The notes under the pieces are model-generated. The model was not told where the DNA came from. It saw nothing but the letters and a program-made list of their open reading frames with translations, and ran no database searches. A stretch of 64,000 nt of DNA from the NCBI GenBank assembly GCA_037074585.1, contig CM073496.1:44333001-44397000 (forward strand), in the 5' to 3' direction. Shown here one piece after another: positions 35,875 to 47,363 of this stretch (within the stretch, counting starts at the first letter, position 1; every line of letters begins with the position of its first letter). The DNA is from Biancaea sappan (Eukaryota; Streptophyta; Magnoliopsida; Fabales; Fabaceae). Both the position numbers and the translations under genes were made by a program.

Positions 35875-36667
35875 TAGTTGCTAAAATTGAGACATGAAAA
35901 TTAAAATATGAATTGAAATGAGAATATGAATTGGAATCCTATTCTCCTTTTCATATTTGGTTAGATATGAAAATGAATAGAAAAATTATTTATTTTCTAT
36001 ATTTGGTTGTAAGAATCTATATAAGAACATAAAGGAACTTGGAGAACATTGCTATGACATCTTTGAATGCAAAAAGTTATACAAGTATTATGTAAAAGAA
36101 TACTGGTAAATAAATTCAAAAAGAATTTGAATATAATTATTTTTAATATATTATACAATATTAAAAATTACATAATAACATATTAAATATATTAAATAAT
36201 AATATATTGAATATATTAAATATTATATATAAGATAAATTAAAAGTTAAATTTGTACATTAAATTCATTTATGTTATCAAAACATTTTTAATAACTTTTT
36301 AATATATTATAAAATATTTAAAATAATTTTGAATGAATTTTAACTACATCATTGTAGTGTTTGGTGATCATGATCCCAATACTTTTAAGTATGTCAACAT
36401 AAATGTTATAGATATTCGATGACAACTAAATGAAGTTAATTATAAATTAAAATAAAAGTGTAATTTTAAAATTTACAAGAATATAATAGTAAAATTATTA
36501 TATTAAAAGTATTGAAAAATTTGTTCCATCACTTAAGATTAGCAATCTACATTCCTTCACTTAAAGGAATGTAAATTCATAAGGGGATCAAAATTCTAAT
36601 AACGAAATATGAGAATGTTGACAATTTACATTCTTATTTCAATTCTTCAATTCAATTTCAGCAACTA
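35875..36667. mobile_element. MITE-like inverted-repeat element, about 790 bp
   Basis: The left end TAGTTGCTAAAATTGA and the reverse complement of the right end TAGTTGCTGAAATTGA match at 15 of 16 positions, and 'attgaaatgagaat' type words continue inward on both arms. There is no coding capacity. I could not settle the target duplication. Confidence 0.6.
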
Positions 36668-38002
36668 TATATAACTATGGAATTTTTTTTTAATAACAAC
36701 TGACGCTTCTCTCTCTCTCTCTCTCTCTCCTTTTTAAAAACATCGCCATTTCAATAAATTAGAGATAATTCATTTCAAAATTATTGAGTGTGTAGTCTTC
36801 TTCCCAAATAAACATCTCTAAAATCAAATCATTGTAATTATTGAAATTCAAATAAATATTGCCATTCATAATAGGTCATACTTAGATTAATTTAAACATA
36901 CCTTTAGTTGTTGTTTTTTTTTTGTTAATAAAAAATCACATCTGTTTTTTATAATCTTACTTAAAATTAGATACTATTAAATTTAAATTTATAAAAATAG
37001 GACTAACATATGTTGCCTTTATTTCTAAGGTATCTCCCTAGTCATACAAGCGTGACCCTTAGTCATTCAATATTTGCACGTTTCCCTATATTAGAATTGC
37101 AAAAATTATTATTGCCCGAATATTGTTTCGTTTTTCATTTATATTTTTAAGTATGTTTTCAGGATAACACATAATTTCTTTTAAATTTGTTAAGTGGAAA
37201 GAGGAGAGCTCTAACTAGCTTAACATATTTAAGAATACCATTCCTAAGATTCGTAAGGTTCAACTTTCGAATTCAATTACAAAGACATACATAGAGCACC
37301 AAGCATTCACTATTTGTTATTAATTTATACTTCTTTCACACGATTTTATTTAATTTTTTATAGAACTCATATAATATCTTTTCATATCATAATTGAAGTG
37401 AATATCAAATGTTATACAAAAATCATTTACTTGTTCAAATATTTAAAAAATGTTCTTTAATAATTTTATATGAATTTTGTGTAAAATAATTAAATAGCAC
37501 TATTAATTGCTCTTCTTATATTACAAGTTAGATCAAAATTGTATCAAGATTTCATGAAATCACAATATTAAAAGTAAGATCACAATTTTATTTACATATG
37601 ACCTTTTTATTAAATAAAAAGTGAAAACAAACATTTATTTTTATACTAAAATTTTTATTTATATATATTTTGAAGACTTATTTAACGTATAAAATTTATA
37701 TTTTGATGACTTTTCAATATAGTTACATAGGATATTTGTTACTTTTACCATATATGATATATTATATTAATGTATATTGACATTTAAATAAATTTATATT
37801 TGTTTAAAAATTTTAGTCAGTTAAATAAATTTTCTTATATTTATAGAATTATTTATATGTTACTTGATTGTGTGTAAAATATAAATTTTGATGGGTATGT
37901 ATATCATTATCAGTTATTCAGTCGCAGCAGCAAAAAACGAATAGCATGAGATCCTGCGTCCTAAACAGTAGCTGCAGATGCGTATACAAAATCGAGTGTC
38001 CC
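36668..38002. other. AT-rich spacer with CT microsatellite
   Basis: (CT)n at about 36709-36730. No ORF above noise. Confidence 0.65.
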
Positions 38003-38011
38003 TCTTGAAGG
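38003..38011. repeat. 9-bp target-site duplication TCTTGAAGG, left copy
   Basis: TCTTGAAGG at 38003-38011 and 38396-38404: a perfect 9-bp direct repeat bordering the inverted-repeat element, typical of Mutator-like transposons. Confidence 0.9.
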
Positions 38012-38395
38012 GGATTTGGAGTGGCTGCTCTTCGGGTAAGAAGAGCAGCCAACTCTTCCCTTGTGGCAACAGTTTTAACTGTTGCCACAAGTTTCAGCAA
38101 CGGTTTAAAACCGTTGCTATAAGTGTTAATTGTGATATTTTTTTACAAAATTTATAGCAACGGTTTTAAACCGTTGTTGAAAATTGTGGCAACAGTTTTA
38201 ACTGTTGTGAAGAAGAGCAGCCAACTCTTCCCTTGTGGCAACAGTTTTAACTGTTGCCACAAGTTTCAGCAATGGTTTAAAACCGTTGCTATAAGTGTTA
38301 ATTGTGATATTTTTTTACAAAATTTATAGCAACGGTTTTAAACCGTTGCTGAAAATTGTGGCAACAGTTAAAATTGTGGCAGCCACTCCAGATCC
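38012..38395. mobile_element. Hairpin-rich Mutator-type MITE (384 bp) with internal 172-bp tandem duplication
   Basis: Terminal inverted repeats GGATTTGGAGTGGCTGC / GGATCTGGAGTGGCTGC lie between perfect 9-bp duplications. The inside is a tandem duplication of a 172-bp unit (about 38039 and 38211). Each unit holds a hairpin with 14-bp perfect arms and a 2-base centre (38061-38090 and 38233-38262, arm TTGTGGCAACAGTT) and two further palindromes around AGCAACGG/CCGTTGCT. The 'GGCAACAGTT' and 'GCAACGGTTTTAA' words also occur in plant CACTA elements, but the 9-bp duplication favours MULE. No protein is encoded; the ORFs at 37918-38512 are by-products. Confidence 0.85.
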
Positions 38396-38404
38396 TCTTG
38401 AAGG

Positions 38405-38889
38405 ACCCATATTTTGAAGGAAGAGGATAGAAATTGGAAAATGACCAATTATATTAATATTAAATATTAACCCTGCATTGCCGCTATTTTGCAAGGTAAC
38501 CCAATATAGCAACTAGCTTGCTTAGCTAGAGAACCGAAGGCTACAAAACTCAGAAAGCCCCACCCTCGAGCAAACAAGATAAGGAAAAGAATAGTATTTA
38601 AGCTCCGTTTGAATAATATAATTTATAGATTGTTAGAGCTTTTTAATGTTTTGATTAATTTAAATAAGTTATTTATTAATTTTTAAAAAATTATTTTTAA
38701 CTTATTTTATGAAATTAATTTTTTAAATTTTTTGAAAAAGTCTCTATTTTGTGCTTTTTATAAAATAAATACATTCTTAATTATAATTTAAAATTCTATG
38801 AATATTAAACATTTTACCTCCCTCTTTTCTCAATTATAATTTAAAAGTATTTATTTAAGTATGTATTCAAACATTAAATAATTTAAGAT
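38405..38889. other. AT-rich spacer
   Basis: No ORF or repeat of note. Confidence 0.6.
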
Positions 38890-40695
38890 TAAAATATACT
38901 TAAAGTCCCTATAGTTTTATTGAATAATGATTTTAGTCCCTATAATTTGAAAACAATGAATTTAATCCTTATAATTTTCAAAATCATGAAATAGGTCCCT
39001 AGGCTTAATTTTTGGTTAGTAAACAGTTAGTCAACGCTGACTGAGATACTAATGTCAGTATTAAAATTTATATAAGTGCTAATTATGTACCACTTATGTT
39101 AACATGGACTCCCTAAAAAAAGTTTCAGTTTATTAACTTAGGTCCTTGGTCAAAAAAAAAATTTGTCTAATTTTTTATATAAACTCGTTTTCTACTTCTT
39201 TTAGTTTCCTAGTTTAATAATATATTTTTATTTTTCAAAATATCCCCCAAAAATTTTTCAGTTTGTTCACTTTGGTCCCTGTTCTTCATTTTCATGTTTT
39301 TTCTCATGATTTGGTCTTCCAAATCAGTCCATAATTTCATTTAGTCATGATATGATTTAATCTATCATTTAAACCTAAAAAAAATATAATAAATGAATTA
39401 AAATTCAAGTTTTAAAACTTACCTTTTATTCACTTAGTTCATTGGTTAAAATTTTTCTTTTGTCCAATTTTTGATATAAACTAGTATTCTATTTCGTTTA
39501 GATCTCTAGTTTAAGAATATATCATTTTGTCAAAATATTCCCTACAAACTTTTTAGTTTGTTCACTTTAATCATTATTCTTCACTTTCATCCTTTTTTAT
39601 CACGATTTGATCTTCCAAATCAATCAATAATTTCATTTTTAGTCATAATATGATTAAATTTATCATTTATACCCAAAAACAATATAAACTATCATTCAAT
39701 ATATCATTTATACCCAAGTGAATAAAAGATAAACTTTGAAACTTGAATTTTAATTCATTTTTGTACTGTTCTTGGGTTTTTAATCATAATATAATTAAAT
39801 CTATCATTTCTACCCAAAAATAATATAATCTATCATTCAATCTATCATTTATACTTAAGTGAATAAAAGGTATACTTTGAAACTTAAATTTTAATTCATT
39901 TCTTGTATTGTTCTTGGGTATGAATAATAATTTGAATCATATCATAACTAAAAGTAAAATTATGGACTGATTTAGAGAACCAAACGGTGAGAAAAAAAAT
40001 ATGAAAATGAAGAATAGGGACTAAAGTGAACAAATTAAAAATTTTGTAGGGGACGATTTTGACAAAACAATATATTCTTAAAATAAGGATCTAGACAAAG
40101 TATAAGACAAGTTTATATAAAAAATTAGACAAAAGGAAAATTTTGACCAAGGACCTAAGTGAATAAAATATCAGCTTTGAAAATTGAATTTTAATTTATT
40201 TTTTGTATTCTTTTTCAGTAGAAATGATAGATTAAATCATATTATGATTAAAAATGAAATTATGGACTGATTTGGAGTACCAAACTGTGAGAAAAAAGCA
40301 TGAAAGTAAAGAATATGAATTAAATTGAACAAAATGAAAAATTTGTAAGGGATGATTTTGACAAATAAAAAAAATTCTTAAACTAGGAGCCTGAACAAAA
40401 TAAAAAATGAGTTCGTATCAAAAATTGGATAAAAATAAAATTTTGACTAAAGATCTAAGTAAATAAACTGAAACTTTTTTTGAAAGTCCACGTAGATCGT
40501 CCACATCAACATAAGTGGTAAATAGTCCGTGTTGACATAGATTTTAATACTGATATCAGCATGTTAGTCAACATTGACTAATAAAAAATTAACCTCAAAA
40601 ATCTATTTCATAGTTTTGAAAATTACATGGATTAAATTTATTATTTTTAAATTATAAAAACTAAAATTATTTTTCCATAAATGCTTAAATAAATC
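38890..40695. mobile_element. Fold-back element with modular arms (about 1.8 kb)
   Basis: The outer arms (about 38890-39170 and 40430-40695) are inverted repeats; compare 'gttagtcaacgctgactga' near 39025 with its near reverse complement near 40570. Inside, a roughly 270-bp unit with 'ttcacttaggtccttggtca' and 'tttgttcactttggtccct' occurs twice forward (about 39120-39385 and 39420-39690) and twice reversed (about 39920-40160 and 40170-40450). There is no coding capacity. The unit's wording resembles plant gypsy LTR leaders. Target duplication unclear (TTAAATAAT/TTAAATAAA just outside). Confidence 0.7.
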
Positions 40696-43600
40696 ATTTA
40701 CTCAATTAAAACTATTTATTGAGAGTAGAAATTGGAGTAAGGAGTTAGGCGAAGAGGGTTTTGACAAAAGCTCTAGAGGCTTGGCCAATTGCCACCTCTA
40801 TTGCCGCCCTCCCCTGTCTATTCCGTAATCACCACCTTTTTTCTTTGTCTTTCTTCCATTCCTTTGGCATCCTTTTTAAATCTCAACACCTTTTCTTATA
40901 TCTTTTGTGATGCAAGCTTCCCACCATACCCTGGCATTTATAATTAGTAAACTGCCTTTGACGCCATTTGTCCATTATTTGCCACCCTCCAAATTACGGA
41001 AAGCTCCAATTATGGCTTTTTAATCCACAAACCAACCACTCCTCTCATTTCATTGTCACCGACAATCTTCATCTTTTCCCTCCCTTGAATCTCCCTCTTT
41101 GATTTATTTCTTCACTCCCCAATATATTAAAATCTATTAGTTTTTTATCAATCCAATTGCGAGTTACGTTGAATAATTAAGGTGTACAATTTTCACTATT
41201 AAATCTGAAACATTGTTTAAAGGAAATAGATGTCAAACTATTTTTATCAGCATTGGTCATTCTTTTATCTATTTGATAGTTCACGCTACTTGTTTTATAC
41301 AAAGATCAAATTTAATATTAGTATAATATTAGGGGTTGAATTTGGAAAAAGTAACTTATTCTTTGTATGGTAACAAATTTAAATTTATAGTGGAGATCTG
41401 CTATTTGTTTTTAAAGACAAGTAACATACTTGTTTCTTCATAGATTATTAGATCTATAAACTTGGACAGAAATTTAACAGTTTACAAGAAAACAAGTAGT
41501 AAATTTATACTCTTAAAACTTAAATCTAACTCAAATTGCTTACATTTAATATTTGATAGTGAAATTAAGAAGGAAAATAAAAATAAAAATAAAAATAAAA
41601 ATAGTATCCACACTTATTAACAAACATTTATAGAACTACTGTTTCTTGATGTTGAGAAAAAAAGTGTATGACTAACATGGAGGTTTAGCTTCCACATACT
41701 TGAATTGGACCGTTTGGCTGTGGCTGTTTATGAATGATGATGATGGGCGTTGATGGAATAGAAGCAGATTTCAACGGTACTTAGGTAATAGGTAGCTGGA
41801 GGAAGGAAGGAGTGGAGGTTGTGTGTTGTGGTGGATGAATCAAAGTTGAAGATGTCATTCACCTTACCTAGACAACCTCGCTTCCCCAAAAAAACAAGAG
41901 AGAGAGAGAGAGAGAGAGAGAAGAATAACAACAGTTTAAGAAAGTAATGGGATTGCGCAATGATGAGAATGAGCGTGAAGAATGTGATTAAGCGACGTAG
42001 ATTTTGATTAGGCAAATGATCCGATCCAATCTTAGAGGTTAGATAGGATACGATTTTGACATGGAGGGAGTTTGTTTGATGACATCCTAATAAAGTTGAA
42101 ATGGGAGAGCACGAAAGGTAGGATTAGTTTAAATTTTTGCCTTATTAAGCCAAAAATAGAAGTAGATGAGGCCAAGACTGAACTCGTAACTGAATAGTCA
42201 GCATTTTGTATTGTGATATAAATCTAACAAAAAGTTGAAATAGGCAAATAGCATGTTCTGTGGACTTCATTTTCTAAACCCTATCAAACCTAATTCCTAA
42301 TTCCTGTTTATCTCGCTAGCTACCTGCCAAATCCTCAATGTGGCACGCTTCTTCCTTGTAATTACCATATTGCCACTCAATTCCCTTCCCATTTTGTTTG
42401 ACAAATTAGATCACAGCCTGTCACGCCATCCACGCCTCCTTTTCTTCTCTTCCCTCCTTTCCTACAATCTTTCATATTCAAAAATTTATTAAATTAATTC
42501 ATTTGACATAATTATAGTCGAATTCGGAGTGTTTTTTTTTTAAAAAATAACAAAAAAAGTAGGGTACTTATCTTAAAAAAAAAGTAAATGGTCGTTAGAT
42601 CGTTGGATCTATATATTCAAGGGTCAGTAGTTCATTATTTTTTTTTAGTACTAAATGTATATTTTTTGTTTTAAAAAATTTTAGATAGATCACAATTTTT
42701 TCAAATAAATCCATGAAAATAGACATAAAAAAAATTTATATCTATTTGAAAATTTTAAAATAAAAAATACATTTAATACTAAAAAATTAAAAAAAAATAG
42801 TAGATTGGTGGCAACTAAATGCTTTTTCCTTAAAAAAAAAAAGCAGTCTATTTTTCCTAAGAAAAGTAGGCATTCCAAATCCAATGGAGTGAATCTTCCT
42901 ATAATGCTAAATTTCAATTCAATCTTTACTATTAAATTTTAGTCAATGTTCTATTAAAATCTGTTGATTTAATTAATTATACATGGTAAAGAAAAAAATG
43001 GATTAATTAATTGGAAAAATTGTAATTTGGATGAATTAACTTTAATCATGCAAATTCTGAGCATTAATAAAGTACGTACCTAGTCATGTTAAATAAATTA
43101 AAATGAATTATAAATTTTAAACTATAAAAAATGAAAATTGAATGAAATTATAAAATCGAAAGAATAACTTATGCAGAAGTAAAGTCAGAATTTACTTACG
43201 TTCACACCTTGTACAGTAATTTGCATCTGTTGGTTTATCGTGCTCCGTAGAATAATGAATGACGTAGAAAAAACTGATGCTAAAGTAGTATGAATGCGAT
43301 AATGTGTAAAAATATAAAAAGACGATACATGATCTCGCAAATTATGAGGGTGACACGTGGCGAGGAGGCAGTGAGAGGAATTAAAAAAACATAAGTAGTT
43401 TTCAGTTGCGCTGGGTCCAGCTATCAAACAGCGAAAGGTTGAAAAGTGAAAACTAGTGTGCAATCTCCATCTAATTGACATGAAATAAATAAGTGGCAAT
43501 TATAAGGATATGATAATTGGAGAAATGAAAGAAGAGTGATTAGAGTGGTGAATATCTTCTACCACTTTGTGTATGTGTGGTACTCAAGTTAGTTAATGGG

Positions 43601-45769
43601 TAACATCATTTCTTATAATTCTGAATTGTTGGCACCTTAACTAATGGTCACTCTCTATTTCCCCTCACTTCTCCTCCACCACTCACCCCCACACTACCAC
43701 ACACTAATTCAAATTACAACAACAAAAACTCAATTTTTGTTGGTTTAACTGGTTGAATATTTTTTTAAAAAAGAAAGTTTTAAATTTAAGTTTTTATGAA
43801 TAAAAAAATAATATTAAAAAAATTTATATATTTGTAATTTAATATGACACGAATTAAAATAATTGAAATTTAAAAAAATATATTGTTTTATTTTTTGGTG
43901 TGAAAATGAAAGTCTATTTGTGATTTAGATGGTCCATTTTTCTCTGTTTCATAGTGGACGTCTAAATTGAAAGATGAAATAACAAAAAAAGGAGCAAATT
44001 AATTTAGATTGTTTGTTATGAAATAGAGGAAAAAGAACAATTTAAGACTTGTTTAATTTGGACATTTTCTGTTTCTATTTTCAGTGAAAATTAAAAAGGG
44101 ATTTGAAAATATATTTGGTTGAATTTAATGAAAATATTTTTTTGAAAATATTTTTTAAAATATGCTCAAATATAAAAATATCAAAAAAATATTTTTAGTG
44201 TTTCAAGAAATACATTTAAAAAAATAAAAATTAAAAATAAAAATAAATTTTTTTTCACAAATCAAACAGATGTTTAGATCGCAAGATAAACTCTCATTTT
44301 TCTTCAAAAAATAAGACAATCAATTTTTGTAATCCGATAAATTTTTAAATATTAATAATTTTAAAATAAAAAGAAATACAAGAACAAAAATGAATAGAAG
44401 AAAAAAGGAAGAGGGGGGGGGGTGTATAAATAAATGCCGTAGGTTCGAGTAATCAATTTCAAGTGTGGATTTGATGTAGTATTGATGAGGGTGGCAAGAG
44501 GGATCCGTGTTCAATTAAGGGGAGGTGGTCCATGAGGTCCAAGCCTGAGGTGGATTGGATGGCTGTGACTCATGGACTAAGCTACTTTTGGACATGAATG
44601 GACCACCTTAAAAACGAGGACCACTCGTCCAAGGACTAATTTGTCTGTTGGGGACCAGTTTCACATGACATTGACTTGTTTCTCAAGGCCCAACTTCACA
44701 TTCCCATCCCATGTTCCAGTTCTACTTCCTCTTTTTTCTTGAATTGAGAATGAGAACCAGAATATAAGGATGATGCTTCACTGATTTGATATGAGTGTCA
44801 GTTGCATTTCAGGGGTGCAAATTGGAGTGATGAACAATGGGAAATGAATGAGATTGAATTGAATTATGTTGTGAAGATCATCAGAGGAGAGCTTTCGTTT
44901 TCTAGCAACGGGTGATTGGGTCAGTGGATTTAATTTAATAATGAAGAAAGCATTGTACAGTGAATAAGGTCCTTACACATCCTTTTCTTTATCCTTAAAC
45001 TCAAGTGGGTGATACTGATACAAGGGACAAGCATAGTAGACAAGTCAGTTGTATTAAAGCTTCTATAAAAACCACTATTATGTGAAACGCATTCAAGATA
45101 CATGAAGTTGCATTTATTCAGTGTCAATTCCAAATATATAAACTAAATGCGTATGTCGCCCGTGATCAGATTCAGAATAGAAAGGACGTTCAGGCTTTAA
45201 AACTCTCTATAATATTGAAATTGCCACGCTTATAATTCTCATTTCATTTCAATGATTACCAGTGGTGGAACGGGACTAAGTTTTAAAATTTTAAATAAAC
45301 GACAATATTATGGTTTTATAATTATAGGTTTTAGTAATCACATCCTAATTCTTAGTGTCATAAAAAAGGATAAGCAGATTACATAGTTCCTCTTCTCTTT
45401 TTTTTTCCCCTTTTTCTTTTAGGTCAAGGATTATAAGGTTCTCTTTGTTGTTCGGGAGGGCATAAAATGGTTATAATTCTCCACCATTCCACATTTACTT
45501 TCATCTCCAAAAGTTGGGCCTCTATTTAGCGCTGTGTTTAGTATCTGGGTCAATATTTAAGCTTGGGCCTGAATGATCAATCTGGCCAATAAACGATGGC
45601 AGCTAAGGTTGATGATTAAAGACCAATAGTGTTTTTCAGCTTTGCTGAAGTCCAGAAGAATAAAAAGAAGTTAAAGACCATTAAAAAGGTTAATGTCCAG
45701 AAAAACAATGATCAGATGAGTTGATGATTAGAGTGTAATGTGCTGTGGCAATGCTAGTAATTTGTTTAA
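40696..45769. other. Long AT-rich intergenic region
   Basis: No supported gene. It holds an AAAAT pentanucleotide run at 41580-41602 and a (GA)n microsatellite at about 41897-41922. An inverted AT-rich stretch at about 42615-42800 may be a small MITE (compare 'agtactaaatgtatatttttt' with the reverse of 'aaaaatacatttaatact'). A GACACGTGGC G-box lies at about 43351-43360. The minus ORFs (41728-42015, 43185-43499, 44320-44514) lack family features. Confidence 0.6.
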
Positions 45770-46035
45770 TCCTTATTTGGAAAAATAGCTTATTTAAGCG
45801 TTTATAAAATAAACTCTTATTACATATAAAATATTTTTATAATTGAAAGATTTATGAGTAAAAACTTCACATAAGCTGTTTTCAACTTATTTTTATACTT
45901 ATGAAAATAAGCTAAAAACAGTTTATGAGCATTTCATAAGTTATTTCTATAAGCTCTTCTAAACATGTACATAAATTCATATGCCATAATATAAATTAGA
46001 TATGTTCAAAATAACCTATTCCAAACGCACCATTA
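45770..46035. mobile_element. MITE-like element with 'ataagct' inverted repeats
   Basis: The ends are TTATTTGGAAAAATAGCTTA (left) and, reverse-complemented, GCGTTTGGAATAGGTTATTT (right). The inside repeats 'cataagctgttttcaacttatttt' motifs in both orientations, a style common in plant MITEs. Non-coding; boundaries approximate. Confidence 0.5.
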
Positions 46036-47363
46036 GTTCAAAATATGAAAATTCTCAATATTTTTCTTATTACTTTATGCATCACAGCATTACATGATTA
46101 ACAAAAAATGGATCTTGTGCTTCTCCTCTATATTTTTTTTGAAAAAAAAAAAACTACTAAAATTACCACTTAAAATCTAGACTGTTGAATTCAGATAAGC
46201 ATAATACTTGTCCTTATAAGACATGTACCAGATAAACCGTCAACATATTGTCAGATACAGAAAAAACAAAAAGGATTATAGCAGCAATTATGAAGTTTAA
46301 AAGTAAGGAACAAGAGTAAGCAATAGTTAGTGGTATTGTTACCCTAAATTACTCATTGGGTCTATCTCAATTTAATCCATAAAATATAAAGTCTTAAATT
46401 AGTTTGAAAGATAGTCGTAATTATCCCAATTTGATCTTTTTTATTGCCAAATTTGCCATTCTCAAATCCCAAACCCCAACCAATATTGCCAAAACAAAGA
46501 ATATGAAAAGAGGCATCAGGAAAGCAGGTTAATTGCCAAAACAAAGGGGTATTAAAAGAGCAACACGAAATCTCACAAACGAATCGCAGCTTAGGTTGTC
46601 TACAAACTTGCACACAAAGAAACACCACATGGATGATGGAATCTTGGAACACTCAAATACAACTTCCACTGACATACAGATGGGGAAGAGGGGGAGGGAG
46701 GTGGGGATACCTTGATACTCAAACTGCAACCAAATAGAATACAAAACCTGTCCCCAATGTTTGATCTGCAAGTGAATTTCCCGCCACCAATGGAGTTGGC
46801 CAACACCTGCCGAGTCAAGTCACCAACTTCACAAGTCATAAACATTGCTATTAATTCAACAGCCCTATATCTGAACCTTGCTATCATTATGCTAAAAACA
46901 AGGAAAAAATCTTTTATCAGAATATGATAAGTGTATAATTTTCCAATCTTAAGGAACTTTTTATATAAGTGTATAATTTTCCAATCTTAAACTCAGCATT
47001 ATATAATTAATCTTTTAAGGAACTTTTTATATATTTTGACATCAAAGATATAAGAAACTGTAATATAAGTCTTAATAATAATGTTTGATTATTGTTTACA
47101 AATAAACCAAAACTAAATTTTCAACAAAATGGAAACAACAATGACATAGTGACAAATCACTAGAGATTCATATATTGCTTATTGACGTCATGATGATCAA
47201 TGGCCAGAAGGCTCTCAGCATGAAACATGACTTCTGAACATTTGAATAAAATGAACGTTCAACAAGCTAGATAAGTTTTTCACAAGTCAGTGAAACGACC
47301 CAACCCACTGAAAAATGCTTAAAACAAACTACTCTACTGTGATTTAGTATACCTGTGTATCAA
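46036..47363. other. Region downstream of the Tubby-like gene
   Basis: Overlapping minus-strand ORFs at 46362-46887, in different frames, are GC-richer than their surroundings but match no family I know. They could be 3' UTR or a decayed exon. A short duplication (gtgtataattttccaatctt at about 46931 and 46969) lies nearby. About 47100-47363 is probably the 3' UTR of the Tubby-like gene. Confidence 0.5.

Noticed and set aside
37918..38512. ORFs around the hairpin MITE (e.g. 38123-38329)
   Set aside because: They translate the palindromic tandem repeat and have no independent support.
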